DNA of 64,000 bases from an uncultured Lachnospiraceae bacterium. Its GTDB lineage: Bacteria > Bacillota > Clostridia > Lachnospirales > Lachnospiraceae. The notes under the pieces are model-generated. The model did no database searches. It was not told the origin of the DNA and worked only from the letters and a program-made list of their open reading frames with translations. Of this stretch, positions 24,958 through 33,894 are shown piece by piece. Each line of letters starts with the position of its first letter. Position 1 is the stretch's first letter. The stretch spans positions 1 to 64,000 of the forward strand of contig ONAD01000013.1 of assembly GCA_900315735.1 (NCBI GenBank). Reading direction: 5' to 3'. The position numbers and the translations under genes are program-made.

Positions 24958-25653
24958 TCAAGGTAACTCAAATATCAGCTTATCTACCGTTACAAATTCA
25001 TAACCCTGTGCCTGCAGCCGGTCAATAATCTCAAAGGCTGCCAGCATACTACTGTCATAACCGTCATGTAATAAAATAATATCACCATCTTTGACATCCG
25101 TCATTACTTTATCGACGACTTTTTCCTTATTCTGCACCTCCCAGTCCCTTGGGTCTACATCCCAGAGCACCTCTATCATATTCATCTGACAGTCCAGATT
25201 CTTCTGGGTGCTTCCGAAAGGAGAACGCAAAAACTGCGGATATTCCCCGGTTATCTGATAAATGGCATCATTGGTCTTTCGAATCTGCTCACAGGCATCC
25301 TCCTTCGATAAGATGCCAAGGTTCACATGGGTATAGGAATGATTTCCTATGATATGCCCGCCATCCTGAATCTTCTTTATCAAATCCGGATATGCCTCTG
25401 CTTTCTCTCCGATCACAAAAAAGGTTGCTTTGACATTGCGCTCCTTCAGCCCTTCCAGTAAATCTTTTGTACATTCCGGGCTTGGTCCATCGTCAAATGT
25501 CAATGCAACCTCTTTTATTCCACTTGTTTTCTTTGTGTTCATGCTCTCTGCACTTGCCAGATGATTGACACGGATCCGACAGGCTCCGGCGGCAATTACC
25601 AATACCGCCAGTGCCAGATTCATCCATATCAATGCTTTTCGGATTCGACTCAT
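24958..25653 (-). CDS. Polysaccharide deacetylase (NodB domain), membrane-anchored
   Basis: A 231-aa cell-surface enzyme. An N-terminal helix (residues 8-25) is an uncleaved anchor or signal peptide. The NodB motifs are all visible: LTFDDGPSP with Asp54/Asp55, NHSYTHVNL with the metal His105 and His109, FLRSPFGS, WDVDPRDW and IILLHDGY. The family deacetylates N-acetylglucosamine or N-acetylmuramic acid in peptidoglycan. The ribosome binding site at 25653 is weak. The gene stands 77 bp after clpB and may have its own regulation. Confidence 0.9.
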   Translation of the reverse strand: MSRIRKALIWMNLALAVLVIAAGACRIRVNHLASAESMNTKKTSGIKEVALTFDDGPSPECTKDLLEGLKERNVKATFFVIGEKAEAYPDLIKKIQDGGHIIGNHSYTHVNLGILSKEDACEQIRKTNDAIYQITGEYPQFLRSPFGSTQKNLDCQMNMIEVLWDVDPRDWEVQNKEKVVDKVMTDVKDGDIILLHDGYDSSMLAAFEIIDRLQAQGYEFVTVDKLIFELP

Positions 25654-25730
25654 TTTACACCGCTATTTATCTGCTCTCCTGACAATATATGCAGCAATGG
25701 CATTTCTTATTATGTCAGGCTTGAACCATT

Positions 25731-28325
25731 TCAGGCGGTCGCCGGTTTTGCGCTGGCAGTCAGCTCTCCATCGATAAGGTCGATAAGGATGGTATCTCCC
25801 TCTCTGACTTTATCTGCAAGAATCAGTTTTGCTGCCAGCGTCTCCACATATTTCTGCAGGAAACGTTTCAGCGGTCTTGCACCATATACCGGGTCATAAC
25901 CTTTCTCGGTAATATAATCCTCGGCAGCCCTGGTCAGTTCCACTTTCAGTTCACGGTCTGCAAGACGTTTATTCAAATCTGCCATCAGTAACTTGATAAT
26001 GTTGCCGATGTTGTCTTTGGTCAGCGGCTTGAACATAATGATTTCATCCAGACGGTTCAAAAATTCCGGCCGGAAGTTACCCTTCAGTTCTTCCATGACA
26101 GCTTCTTCTGCTTCCGGACGAATCTCGCCATTTTCGTCAATGCCCTCCAACAGATGCATGGAGCCTAAGTTAGAAGTCATGATAATAATGGTATTCTTAA
26201 AGTCTACGGTACGTCCCTGGGAATCGGTAATTCGTCCGTCATCCAATACCTGAAGCAGTACATTAAAGACATCCGGATGCGCTTTTTCCACCTCATCAAA
26301 GAGGACTACGGAATACGGTTTCCGGCGGACTGCCTCCGTCAGCTGACCACCTTCATCATAGCCTACATATCCAGGAGGCGCTCCAATCAAACGGGAGACG
26401 GAATATTTCTCCATATACTCACTCATATCAAGACGGACCATATTGGATTCATCATCAAAAAGACTGCTTGCTAATGCTTTGGCAAGCTCTGTCTTACCTA
26501 CACCGGTTGGTCCTAAGAACAGGAAGGAACCGATTGGCTTGCTCGGGTCTTTGATTCCGGCTTTGGAACGGATGATTGCTTCTGTTACCTTGGTAACGCC
26601 CTCGTCCTGTCCAATGACACGTTTATGCAGTTCTTCATCAAGGTGCAGTGTTTTATTTCGTTCGCTCTCGGTCAGTTTGGCTACCGGAATTCCAGTCCAG
26701 CGGGAGATAATCTTTGCAATTTCTTCTTCGCTGACACTTTCATGTACCAGTGATAAATCTTCGCCTTTGACTTTCTCTTCTTCAATTTCTAACTGCTGCT
26801 GTAACTGTGGCAGCTTACCATATTTTAATTCTGCCGCTTTATTTAAATCATAGCTCTGCTCTGCCTGCTGGATTTCATTTTTCAGGCTTTCCAAATCCTC
26901 ACGCAGTTTCTGGACTTTCTCTACGGATTTCTTCTCGTTGTCCCACTGTGCCTTCTTATTCTGGAACTCACTCCGAAGCTCTGCCAGCTCTTTCTGTAAG
27001 TCTGCAAGACGCTCCTGGCTCAGACGGTCATCCTCTTTTTTCAGTGCGGTCTCTTCAATCTCTAACTGCATGACACGACGGTTCAGTTCGTCTAACTCGG
27101 TCGGCATGGAATCAAGCTCTGTCTTAATCAGTGCACAGGCTTCATCCACCAGGTCGATTGCTTTATCCGGTAAGAACCGGTCTGAGATATAACGGTTCGA
27201 AAGCACTGCTGCGGAAACCAGTGCACTGTCGGTAATCTTTACTCCATGGAATACTTCATACCGCTCCTTTAATCCACGCAGGATAGAAATAGTATCTTCT
27301 ACCGTCGGTTCATCCACCATAACCGGCTGGAATCTTCGCTCTAATGCGGCATCCTTTTCGATATATTCCCGGTATTCATCCAATGTGGTTGCTCCGATAC
27401 AATGCAATTCTCCACGGGCAAGCATTGGTTTTAAAAGCTGTCCGGCATCCATGGCTCCATCAGTCTTTCCTGCACCTACGATGGTATGCAGCTCATCGAT
27501 AAAGAGGATAATCTGTCCTTCGGATTTCTTTACTTCATCCAATACTGCCTTCAGACGTTCCTCAAATTCACCACGGTATTTTGCTCCGGCTACCAGTGCA
27601 CCCATATCCAGTGCAAAGAGTTTTTTATCCTTTAATCCTTCCGGAACATCACCACGTACGATTCGCTGTGCCAGTCCCTCTACAACTGCGGTTTTACCTA
27701 CACCGGGTTCACCAATCAGTACCGGATTGTTTTTCGTCTTACGGGACAGAATACGCACTACATTCCGGATTTCTGCATCTCGTCCGATGACCGGATCCAG
27801 CTTCTGGTCTCTCGCCCTCTCTACCATATCATAACCATATTTATTTAAGGTATCATAAGTAGCTTCCGGATTATCGGAGGTCACGCGCTGGTTGCCACGC
27901 ACCGTAGACAGTGCCTGCAGGAAACGGTCTCTTGTAATGCCATATTCCTTAAAAATTTCCTTTAATGCAGGGTTCGGATATCTTAATAAGGATAAAAACA
28001 GATGCTCTACAGAGACATAATCATCTCCCATCTGTTTTGCCTCATCCTCTGCACTAATCAATACCTTATTCAATGCCTGACCGACATAAACCTGTCCGCC
28101 GGACACCTTGGTTCTTGCTTCCAGATGGCGGATTGCATTGTCTACAAAATGCTCCTTCTGGATTTCCATTTTCTCAATCAGTTTTAAAATCAGTCCATCT
28201 TCCTGCTGTAGTAATGCCACTAAAAGATGTTCCTGCTCGATTTCCTGATTGCCATATTCATATGCTAATTTTTCGCAATCCTGGATTGCTTCCATTGACT
28301 TCTGTGTAAATTTCTGAATGTTCAT
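25731..28325 (-). CDS. clpB: ATP-dependent disaggregase ClpB
   Basis: Hsp100 chaperone that rescues aggregated proteins with DnaK; 864 aa, normal. The N-terminal repeat domain spans 1-145. NBD1 has GEPGVGKTA near 205-213, and the M-domain coiled coil runs from about 400 to 525. NBD2 has GPTGVGKTE near 600-608, then [11 protein letters not shown]-type sequence and the C-terminal GARPLKR motif. No IGF/L-type ClpP loop is seen, as expected for ClpB. The start at 28325 (GAGGTG) is preferred to a GTG 21 bp upstream. The promoter carries a CIRCE site, so HrcA should repress it until heat shock. Confidence 0.97.
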   Translation of the reverse strand: MNIQKFTQKSMEAIQDCEKLAYEYGNQEIEQEHLLVALLQQEDGLILKLIEKMEIQKEHFVDNAIRHLEARTKVSGGQVYVGQALNKVLISAEDEAKQMGDDYVSVEHLFLSLLRYPNPALKEIFKEYGITRDRFLQALSTVRGNQRVTSDNPEATYDTLNKYGYDMVERARDQKLDPVIGRDAEIRNVVRILSRKTKNNPVLIGEPGVGKTAVVEGLAQRIVRGDVPEGLKDKKLFALDMGALVAGAKYRGEFEERLKAVLDEVKKSEGQIILFIDELHTIVGAGKTDGAMDAGQLLKPMLARGELHCIGATTLDEYREYIEKDAALERRFQPVMVDEPTVEDTISILRGLKERYEVFHGVKITDSALVSAAVLSNRYISDRFLPDKAIDLVDEACALIKTELDSMPTELDELNRRVMQLEIEETALKKEDDRLSQERLADLQKELAELRSEFQNKKAQWDNEKKSVEKVQKLREDLESLKNEIQQAEQSYDLNKAAELKYGKLPQLQQQLEIEEEKVKGEDLSLVHESVSEEEIAKIISRWTGIPVAKLTESERNKTLHLDEELHKRVIGQDEGVTKVTEAIIRSKAGIKDPSKPIGSFLFLGPTGVGKTELAKALASSLFDDESNMVRLDMSEYMEKYSVSRLIGAPPGYVGYDEGGQLTEAVRRKPYSVVLFDEVEKAHPDVFNVLLQVLDDGRITDSQGRTVDFKNTIIIMTSNLGSMHLLEGIDENGEIRPEAEEAVMEELKGNFRPEFLNRLDEIIMFKPLTKDNIGNIIKLLMADLNKRLADRELKVELTRAAEDYITEKGYDPVYGARPLKRFLQKYVETLAAKLILADKVREGDTILIDLIDGELTASAKPATA

Positions 28326-28388
28326 ATCTTTCACCTCATTTCCCACTGTGCTATGAACGAATTCCTGTTATTTCTGTTTCCAAGCATA

Positions 28389-28417
28389 AATATAGCACGC
28401 ATTATTAGCACTGTCAA
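28389..28417 (-). promoter_or_regulatory. Sigma-A promoter of clpB
   Basis: TTGACA (28417-28412) and TATATT (28394-28389) on the minus strand with a 17-bp spacer. The -35 hexamer lies inside the CIRCE operator. Confidence 0.88.
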
Positions 28418-28431
28418 GAGGTGAGTGCTAA
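28405..28431. promoter_or_regulatory. CIRCE operator (HrcA site) of clpB
   Basis: TTAGCACTG, 9 bp, GAGTGCTAA. This matches the CIRCE consensus with a single mismatch. It overlaps the -35 region, so bound HrcA would block RNA polymerase. Confidence 0.93.
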
Positions 28432-28482
28432 AATTTTCAGACAATTTTTGTTAATTTCTATTTTTCTTCTGTTCTCTCAATT

Positions 28483-29562
28483 CTATACTGTCATAGATTC
28501 TTCTTCTATGATTTTTTTCACTTCCTCAGGTTTGATTTCCACAATCTCTGCTATCTGTTCTAAGGTATAGCCCTTCCTGTGCATATTGGTAATTACTTTT
28601 TTATTTGTTTCTCTTAATGTCTTTTCTGCAGCCTTTTCTGCTGCTCTTTCTTCTATTCCTTCACTCAGATTACACATCAGGTTCACTTCCTCTCTCAATT
28701 CTTCACTTACCGGAATCTGATATTCCAGTTCTATCATATTTAATTTTTCTTCTGCTTCTATTTCATTTGACAAAAGTGTGCTTATCAGCCGATGCAGCTC
28801 ATAGCGTTCCTCTCTTTTGGGAACTTCATTTGTTACACCAAGCAATACAATATTCAAAAGGTCTATATTTCCTTCCCAGTCATATTCATTTACGATATCT
28901 TCTTTCATCAGATGAATATAACTCATCGAATTCATATCCATATTCATGCAAATCCAAATACTAAATACCCGTTTTATGTCATCATAATCCGAATGCCAAA
29001 AATCACGTTCCTTTTGGGATGAAATAAGCCTGCTTACATAGAATATCGCCCGGTTCAATATTTTATATGTAACAGGTTTGTTCTTCTGAGCTTCAATATT
29101 TACTATAATTTGAGAAATTCCATCTCTCATGCGCACATAAAAAACAATATCAAACCTGACCGTTCCTTCATTTATTTCTGCATTTTCTGAATTAAATCCG
29201 CCAATATGTCCTGCCATATCGCTTGCATTTGTAAGTCCCTGTTCTATGGGCACAACACCAACCTGTGGTTCTCCTTCAATATATGGTATCACATCCTTGG
29301 GATTCATACCTTTAAATTCATCCACAGTATTCACCAGAATATGCGCCAGAATACTTTTTTGTCCTAAGAGTCTTTTGGCACATTCATCATATTGTGCCCG
29401 ATTTCTTGCAGCTTTTACTGCATTTGTAATTTCGCTGTTCAGATTAATAGCCTCCTTTGTTTCCGATTCCTCTCTCAAACCCTTCACAAAGTATGCTCTA
29501 TCGAATATCAATCCAATTTCATTATACGGTTCCATCTTATCAGACGCAAATAAATTTTTCAT
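28483..29562 (-). CDS. Rpn-family recombination-promoting nuclease (PD-(D/E)XK)
   Basis: A 359-aa protein of the transposase-like Rpn group (PDDEXK_2). The nuclease core is around residues 135-165: RFDIVFYVRM, then IIVNIEAQK, with Asp and Glu-x-Gln in the D...ExK positions, followed by INRAIFYVSRLIS-type helices. The C-terminal region has an Ala/Glu-rich helix and a helix-turn-helix-like tail (ITNMHRKGYTLEQIAEIVEIKPEEVKKII). Such genes are abundant in gut Clostridia; roles proposed include RecA-independent recombination and phage defence. The start at 29562 has GGGAG, but this is buried in a hairpin (29568-29603). Confidence 0.82.
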   Translation of the reverse strand: MKNLFASDKMEPYNEIGLIFDRAYFVKGLREESETKEAINLNSEITNAVKAARNRAQYDECAKRLLGQKSILAHILVNTVDEFKGMNPKDVIPYIEGEPQVGVVPIEQGLTNASDMAGHIGGFNSENAEINEGTVRFDIVFYVRMRDGISQIIVNIEAQKNKPVTYKILNRAIFYVSRLISSQKERDFWHSDYDDIKRVFSIWICMNMDMNSMSYIHLMKEDIVNEYDWEGNIDLLNIVLLGVTNEVPKREERYELHRLISTLLSNEIEAEEKLNMIELEYQIPVSEELREEVNLMCNLSEGIEERAAEKAAEKTLRETNKKVITNMHRKGYTLEQIAEIVEIKPEEVKKIIEEESMTV

Positions 29563-29567
29563 AAAGA

Positions 29568-29603
29568 ACTCCCGGAACATCGTTTTTTCGATACTCCGGG
29601 AGT
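29568..29603 (-). promoter_or_regulatory. Hairpin that hides the ribosome binding site of the Rpn gene
   Basis: On the minus strand ACTCCCGGA pairs perfectly with TCCGGGAGT, with ATCG/CGAT closing a loop of six A. The GGGAG ribosome binding site, 6 nt before the ATG, is inside the 3' arm. There is no T-run, so this is not a typical terminator. It also lies 42 bp after the fucO stop, in line with blocking read-through translation. Confidence 0.75.
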
Positions 29604-29644
29604 CAGCTATCTTTTCTTCTATAATATATTGTCTAAGTTTCTGA

Positions 29645-30790
29645 TTACATCAGTTTACGGAATAAAACTTTCAAATCCTCTACATTTGTATCCTTTGGAT
29701 TGCCCGGTGCACAGGCATCAGCAAAAGCGGATTCTGCAAGGAATTCTAAGTCTTCTTCCTTTAACGCCTCTAATTTTGTTGGAATTCCAACATCTACAGA
29801 TAACTGCTGTACCGCATCAATGGCTGCCTTTCTGTATTCTTCTACAGACATATCATCAACGCCTTTTACACCCATTGCTCTTGCAATCTCACGATATTTC
29901 TCACCAGTGCATTCTGCGTTGTATTCCATTACGATTGGAAGCATCATTGCACAGGCAACTCCATGTGGAGTATCATATACAGCACCTAATGTATGTGCCA
30001 TGGAATGTGCAATTCCAAGTCCTACATTAGAAAATCCCATTCCTGCAATATACTGTCCTAATGCCATACCTTCACGGCCTTCTTTTTCATTGGCAACTGC
30101 ACTTCTTAAAGATCTGCTGATAATTTCAATCGCTTTCAAATGGAACATATCTGTCATTTCCCATGCAGCCTTTGTCGTATATCCTTCAATGGCATGTGTC
30201 AGTGCATCCATTCCGGTGGAAGCTGTCAGTCCCTTTGGCATAGATGACATCATCTCCGGGTCAATTACTGCGATAACCGGCATATCATGCGGGTCTACAC
30301 AGACAAATTTTCTCTTACGCTCTACATCTGTAATTACATAGTTAATGGTAACTTCTGCTGCAGTTCCGGCTGTTGTCGGTACAGCAATAATCGGAACACA
30401 AGGCTTCTTTGTCGGAGCTACACCCTCTAAGCTTCTGACATCCTCAAATTCCGGATTTGCAATAATAATACCAATTGCTTTTGATGTATCCATAGATGAA
30501 CCACCACCAATTGCAATGATATAATCTGCTTTTGATGCTTTAAATGCTTCCACACCATGCTGTACGTTCTGAATAGTAGGATTTGCCTTAATATCTGAAT
30601 AGATTTCATAAGCAAGTCCTTCTTCATCCAATACATCAGTTACTTTGGATGTTACGCCAAACTTAATCAAATCCGGGTCGGAACAGACAAATGCTTTCTT
30701 AAATGCTCTTGCCTTTGCCTCGTTTGCGATTTCTTTAATTGCTCCTGCCCCATGGTAGGAAGTCTCATTTAACATAATTCTGTTTGCCAT
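29645..30790 (-). CDS. fucO: Lactaldehyde reductase / 1,2-propanediol oxidoreductase
   Basis: Iron-dependent group III alcohol dehydrogenase of 381 aa that reduces L-lactaldehyde to 1,2-propanediol during fucose or rhamnose fermentation. NAD binding: IIAIGGGSSMDTSKAIGI. Metal ligands lie in DALTHAIEGY and GIAHSMAHTLGAVYDTPHG. The whole sequence has the FucO style (MANRIMLNETSYHGAGAI). The start at 30790 has AAGGAG; an upstream extension is rejected. A TetR-type regulator precedes it by 144 bp. No other fucose genes are in the window, so it may act more broadly on aldehydes. Confidence 0.9.
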   Translation of the reverse strand: MANRIMLNETSYHGAGAIKEIANEAKARAFKKAFVCSDPDLIKFGVTSKVTDVLDEEGLAYEIYSDIKANPTIQNVQHGVEAFKASKADYIIAIGGGSSMDTSKAIGIIIANPEFEDVRSLEGVAPTKKPCVPIIAVPTTAGTAAEVTINYVITDVERKRKFVCVDPHDMPVIAVIDPEMMSSMPKGLTASTGMDALTHAIEGYTTKAAWEMTDMFHLKAIEIISRSLRSAVANEKEGREGMALGQYIAGMGFSNVGLGIAHSMAHTLGAVYDTPHGVACAMMLPIVMEYNAECTGEKYREIARAMGVKGVDDMSVEEYRKAAIDAVQQLSVDVGIPTKLEALKEEDLEFLAESAFADACAPGNPKDTNVEDLKVLFRKLM

Positions 30791-30934
30791 TTTATCTTCT
30801 CCTTTGTCCTTTATTGATACCTCTATTTTACCAACGAAAGAGACAAATAAAAAGTTACAAAAAGCCAACTCTGTCACTTGATTTTTCAATATCTGTCATG
30901 GACAAATTCCACTCTCAATCATCATCCGTCACCA

Positions 30935-31504
30935 CTATATCATCTGCAATTTTTCAAATACCGCTTTCAGTTCCGCCGGCATCGCTTCCGTCAGTGCTTT
31001 TGCCAGTTCCTTCGGTGTAGTTTTTTTTCTTCCAAGCACCCACTGAATTGTCATATAAACTGAACCCTGGCAATACATTTCCAGAAGGAAATGAAGATGC
31101 TCCGATAATTTCTGTCCCGATTTCTTTTCTATCTTATCTGTATAAAACCGGGTAATCAGTTCAAAATCATGGTCTCTTAAGCAGTTCTGGCTGTCTGATT
31201 TAAATGCAGCCCTGAAAAATAATTTTTCCTGCTCAATATATTCAAATTTCTTTACCAGCCCCTCGTATACCGTCTTTCCCTCTCCCATATGTTCAAAGGA
31301 TTCTGCTAAAATTTTGTCAAAATACCAGTTTATCAGATCATATTTATCCTGAAAATGACGGTAAAATGTCTGTCTTGTCGTTCCGCTCAGTTCCACAATC
31401 TGCCGGACTGTAATCCGTTCTATCGGCATCTTCGCCATACACTGCTTCATGGCATCTGCCAGCCGGTATTTCATCTGTTCTGCTTTCTGAACATTCTGCT
31501 CCAT
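30935..31504 (-). CDS. TetR/AcrR-family regulator (DhaS-like)
   Basis: A 189-aa regulator. The N-terminal HTH is AMPIERITVRQIVELSGTTRQTFYRHFQDKYDLINWYF-like (residues 23-63). The C-terminal half is helical and of the TetR_C_8/DhaS type. It lies just upstream of fucO in the same direction and probably controls it and itself; two CTGTCA repeats lie between the two genes, a possible operator. The start has GGAGGAG. Ligand unknown. Confidence 0.87.
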   Translation of the reverse strand: MEQNVQKAEQMKYRLADAMKQCMAKMPIERITVRQIVELSGTTRQTFYRHFQDKYDLINWYFDKILAESFEHMGEGKTVYEGLVKKFEYIEQEKLFFRAAFKSDSQNCLRDHDFELITRFYTDKIEKKSGQKLSEHLHFLLEMYCQGSVYMTIQWVLGRKKTTPKELAKALTEAMPAELKAVFEKLQMI

Positions 31505-31542
31505 GCCTTCTCCTCCACTTACTCTGCCAATCTACTATCGTC

Positions 31543-31571
31543 AGCATAGCACCAACCTGTGAAAAAGGCAA
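31543..31571 (-). promoter_or_regulatory. Promoter of the TetR gene
   Basis: TTGCCT (31571-31566) and TATGCT (31548-31543) on the minus strand with a 17-bp spacer. A direct repeat CAGGTTG flanks the -35, a possible regulator site. Confidence 0.5.
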
Positions 31572-31586
31572 CCTGACCGCTTTTCC

Positions 31587-32915
31587 CTATAAAGTTTTCC
31601 TGCGTTTCCAACGCCAGATTATGATAGAAAGGAAAACTGCCACATAATCCGTCAGTGCCTGTCCGTAGATAACACCGTACAGACCGAGCAATGCATTCAA
31701 GCCGTAAAGCACCGGAATCAAAAGTACGCCCTGTCTCAATATAGAAAGAATCGTTGCCGGAAGTGCATTTCCGGTAGACTGCATACAGTTCATATTCATA
31801 AATAAAATGCCAATGACCGGACCGGAAATCATATAAGCAATCAGCATTTCCACACCATAATTTATGACCTCTGTATCAGAAATAAACAGGCGGATAATCG
31901 GCTCCCGGAAAAAGAAAAACAGTGCTGTCGCCAATACACCTACAATCAGACAGCATTTCTTCGTATAACGTTCCACTGCAATAAAACGCTCCCTGTTCCC
32001 TGCACCGTAACTATAGCCTAATAACGGTTGTACTCCATTTGCCAGTCCCATCTGTAAAAATGTGATAAACATATTTGCCTTAAATACAATTCCAATAGCC
32101 GCTACTGGTGCATTTCCATATGCCACCAGAATCTGGTTTAAAATAATCGTAGAAATGCTCATCAACGCGGAAAAAATTGCTGTTGGAAGTCCCGCAGAAC
32201 ATACCTGAGTCAGGATTCCATCTCCACATTTAAAATACCGGAATGCCATAGACATGTTCCTGCTCTTTCTACAGAAATACCAAAGATAATATACACTCGC
32301 CATTATATTTCCAATAGTCGTTGCAATGGCTGCGCCTGCTGCACCCATACCAAATCCACTGATAAATATCGGGTCTAAAATAATATTGGCCACGGTTCCT
32401 ATCATACTTCCTGTCATAGCTTCCCGGCTGGCTCCGTCCGCACGCACAACAAAGCTTGCTGCCGCAGACCAGATAATAAACGGTGCACCATAAGAAATGT
32501 ATGTTGTGTATCCTTTCGCCAGTTCATAAGTATCTGCATCTGCTCCAAACAATTGTAAAACCGGCTGCATTCCAACCAGTAAAATTACAGCAAAAACAAT
32601 TCCCACAACAAGTGATGCATAGGTAACAAAAGAAGAAACCTGCTTTACTCTTTTTTCCTTCTTTTCGCCCAATGCCATAGATGCCGCTGCGCTTCCGCCC
32701 ATACCAAACATATTGGCAAATGCCATGAATAATATAAAAATCGGATTCGTCAGACTGACTGCTGCCACCTGCAACGGATCCCCTGTCTGCCCTACAAAAA
32801 ACGTATCCGCCATATTATAAACGACAGTAACCAGACTGCTGATGACACTTGGAATTGCCATCTTTGCTACTGCCTTCGACACCTTCATGCTGTCCATTAA
32901 TTCATTTTCGTCCAT
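31587..32915 (-). CDS. MATE family efflux transporter (MarR-linked)
   Basis: A 442-aa, 12-helix exporter of the NorM/DinF-like MATE group. Recognisable parts are MAIPSVISSLVTVVYNMADTFFVGQ at the start and GANxxPLLGYSYGAGNRER-like sequence in the second half (ANGVQPLLGYSYGAGNRER). The start at 32915 has AAGGAAGGG. It follows the MarR gene by 73 bp; in this arrangement the regulator usually represses the pump until a drug binds. It is not closely similar to the other MATE gene at 8.5 kb. Confidence 0.93.
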   Translation of the reverse strand: MDENELMDSMKVSKAVAKMAIPSVISSLVTVVYNMADTFFVGQTGDPLQVAAVSLTNPIFILFMAFANMFGMGGSAAASMALGEKKEKRVKQVSSFVTYASLVVGIVFAVILLVGMQPVLQLFGADADTYELAKGYTTYISYGAPFIIWSAAASFVVRADGASREAMTGSMIGTVANIILDPIFISGFGMGAAGAAIATTIGNIMASVYYLWYFCRKSRNMSMAFRYFKCGDGILTQVCSAGLPTAIFSALMSISTIILNQILVAYGNAPVAAIGIVFKANMFITFLQMGLANGVQPLLGYSYGAGNRERFIAVERYTKKCCLIVGVLATALFFFFREPIIRLFISDTEVINYGVEMLIAYMISGPVIGILFMNMNCMQSTGNALPATILSILRQGVLLIPVLYGLNALLGLYGVIYGQALTDYVAVFLSIIIWRWKRRKTL

Positions 32916-32988
32916 TGTAACCCTTCCTTTCTGCCGGTAAAATCTGCTTTCCAAAGCCACTCATCGGCCTCTTGTAACTTTAAATTTC

Positions 32989-33405
32989 TCATTCCAGATT
33001 CCGAAGCATCTTCTCTGCAATTCTTAAAAATTCTTTTCTTTCTTCTTCCGTAATTCCCTGTAATAAAAGTTCTTCCGATTCCGTAATTTCCTTTCGCAGA
33101 ATATGTTCAATCTTCCGCGCCTGTTCCGTAAAAACAATCTTCTTATACCGTCCATCCTCCGATTCCGGCATCCGGCAGATCAGCCCTGCCTGCTCAAGAT
33201 TTTTTAAAGTTTCTGTTGCGGTAGACGGACGCAGTCCAAATTCTTCCTCAATCTCTTTCTGGTATACCGGATGGTTTTCTGATTCCACCAGAATATAATT
33301 TAAAATATTACCCTTTGCTCCGCTGATTCCGATAGATTCCTGTATTTTTTTAGAACGTCTGCGGAGCCGGTTGGATATTTTATTAATTACCTTTCCTGTT
33401 TCCAT
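32989..33405 (-). CDS. MarR-family transcriptional regulator
   Basis: A 138-aa winged-helix regulator. The DNA-binding part reads YQKEIEEEFGLRPSTATETLKNLEQAGLICRMPESEDGRYKKIVFTEQA, with the wing DGRYKK. It leads a two-gene unit with a MATE exporter and is probably its repressor. An AACTAGTT palindrome lies about 35-45 bp upstream, a weak candidate operator. The start has AAAGGA. Confidence 0.9.
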   Translation of the reverse strand: METGKVINKISNRLRRRSKKIQESIGISGAKGNILNYILVESENHPVYQKEIEEEFGLRPSTATETLKNLEQAGLICRMPESEDGRYKKIVFTEQARKIEHILRKEITESEELLLQGITEEERKEFLRIAEKMLRNLE

Positions 33406-33524
33406 GGCAAATCTGTTCCTTTCTTTAAACTTATTACTATTTCTAACTAGTTCGGTTCCTAAGTGTTTTAGTCGGATTTTATTCCATTGTCAACTTTCTA
33501 TTTTATCTACTCTATTTCTTCATG

Positions 33525-33530
33525 TATAAT
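33525..33530 (+). promoter_or_regulatory. -10 box upstream of repeat copy B and hcp
   Basis: A perfect TATAAT on the plus strand, with a weak -35 (TTTATC) 17 bp upstream. It points into repeat copy B and hcp, so the hcp mRNA should carry the repeat in its leader. Confidence 0.5.
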
Positions 33531-33577
33531 CTTCCTTTTCCCGGCTCATGCTAATGCCGATATATAAACTTTTCTTA

Positions 33578-33883
33578 GGCGATTGTGAAAAGAACGAAAG
33601 AATTTATTTCAAAAATTTTAAATATAGAAGGGCATCGGAAGTAATTTGTACTGAAATGCCAGCAGTTCTTAAAGTGTATGTTTTGCTTGATTGTAAATTG
33701 TCTTTCCGTTGCTTTGACTGCGTAGCTGCATGGTCCGTCAATTGCGGATGCAACATAACGCCTGCAAGGGGCACTAAGAATTTCGGCATTGAAATTTTAT
33801 ATTCCGGCAACCGGCGCAAATTCACATCCATGTTCAGTTGCGCCTCGCTGGCACATTCCTGTGCCAGCGTTGCCAAAAGACGA
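33578..33883 (+). repeat. Fold-back repeat, copy B (right arm lost), fused to the hcp start
   Basis: The left end GGCGATTGTGAAA (33578-33590), the full long left arm and the two-hairpin core (33808-33875) match copies A and C. The right arm and right terminal repeat are missing: similarity stops near 33883, only 12 bp before the hcp start codon. A reading frame can be drawn from 33838 through the core into hcp, but this is fortuitous. Confidence 0.88.
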
Positions 33884-33894
33884 TGGGAAATAAT

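Noticed and set aside
33838-33894. N-terminal extension of hcp into the repeat
   Set aside because: The extra residues come from the repeat core, and hcp family proteins start at the CxxC region encoded from 33895.
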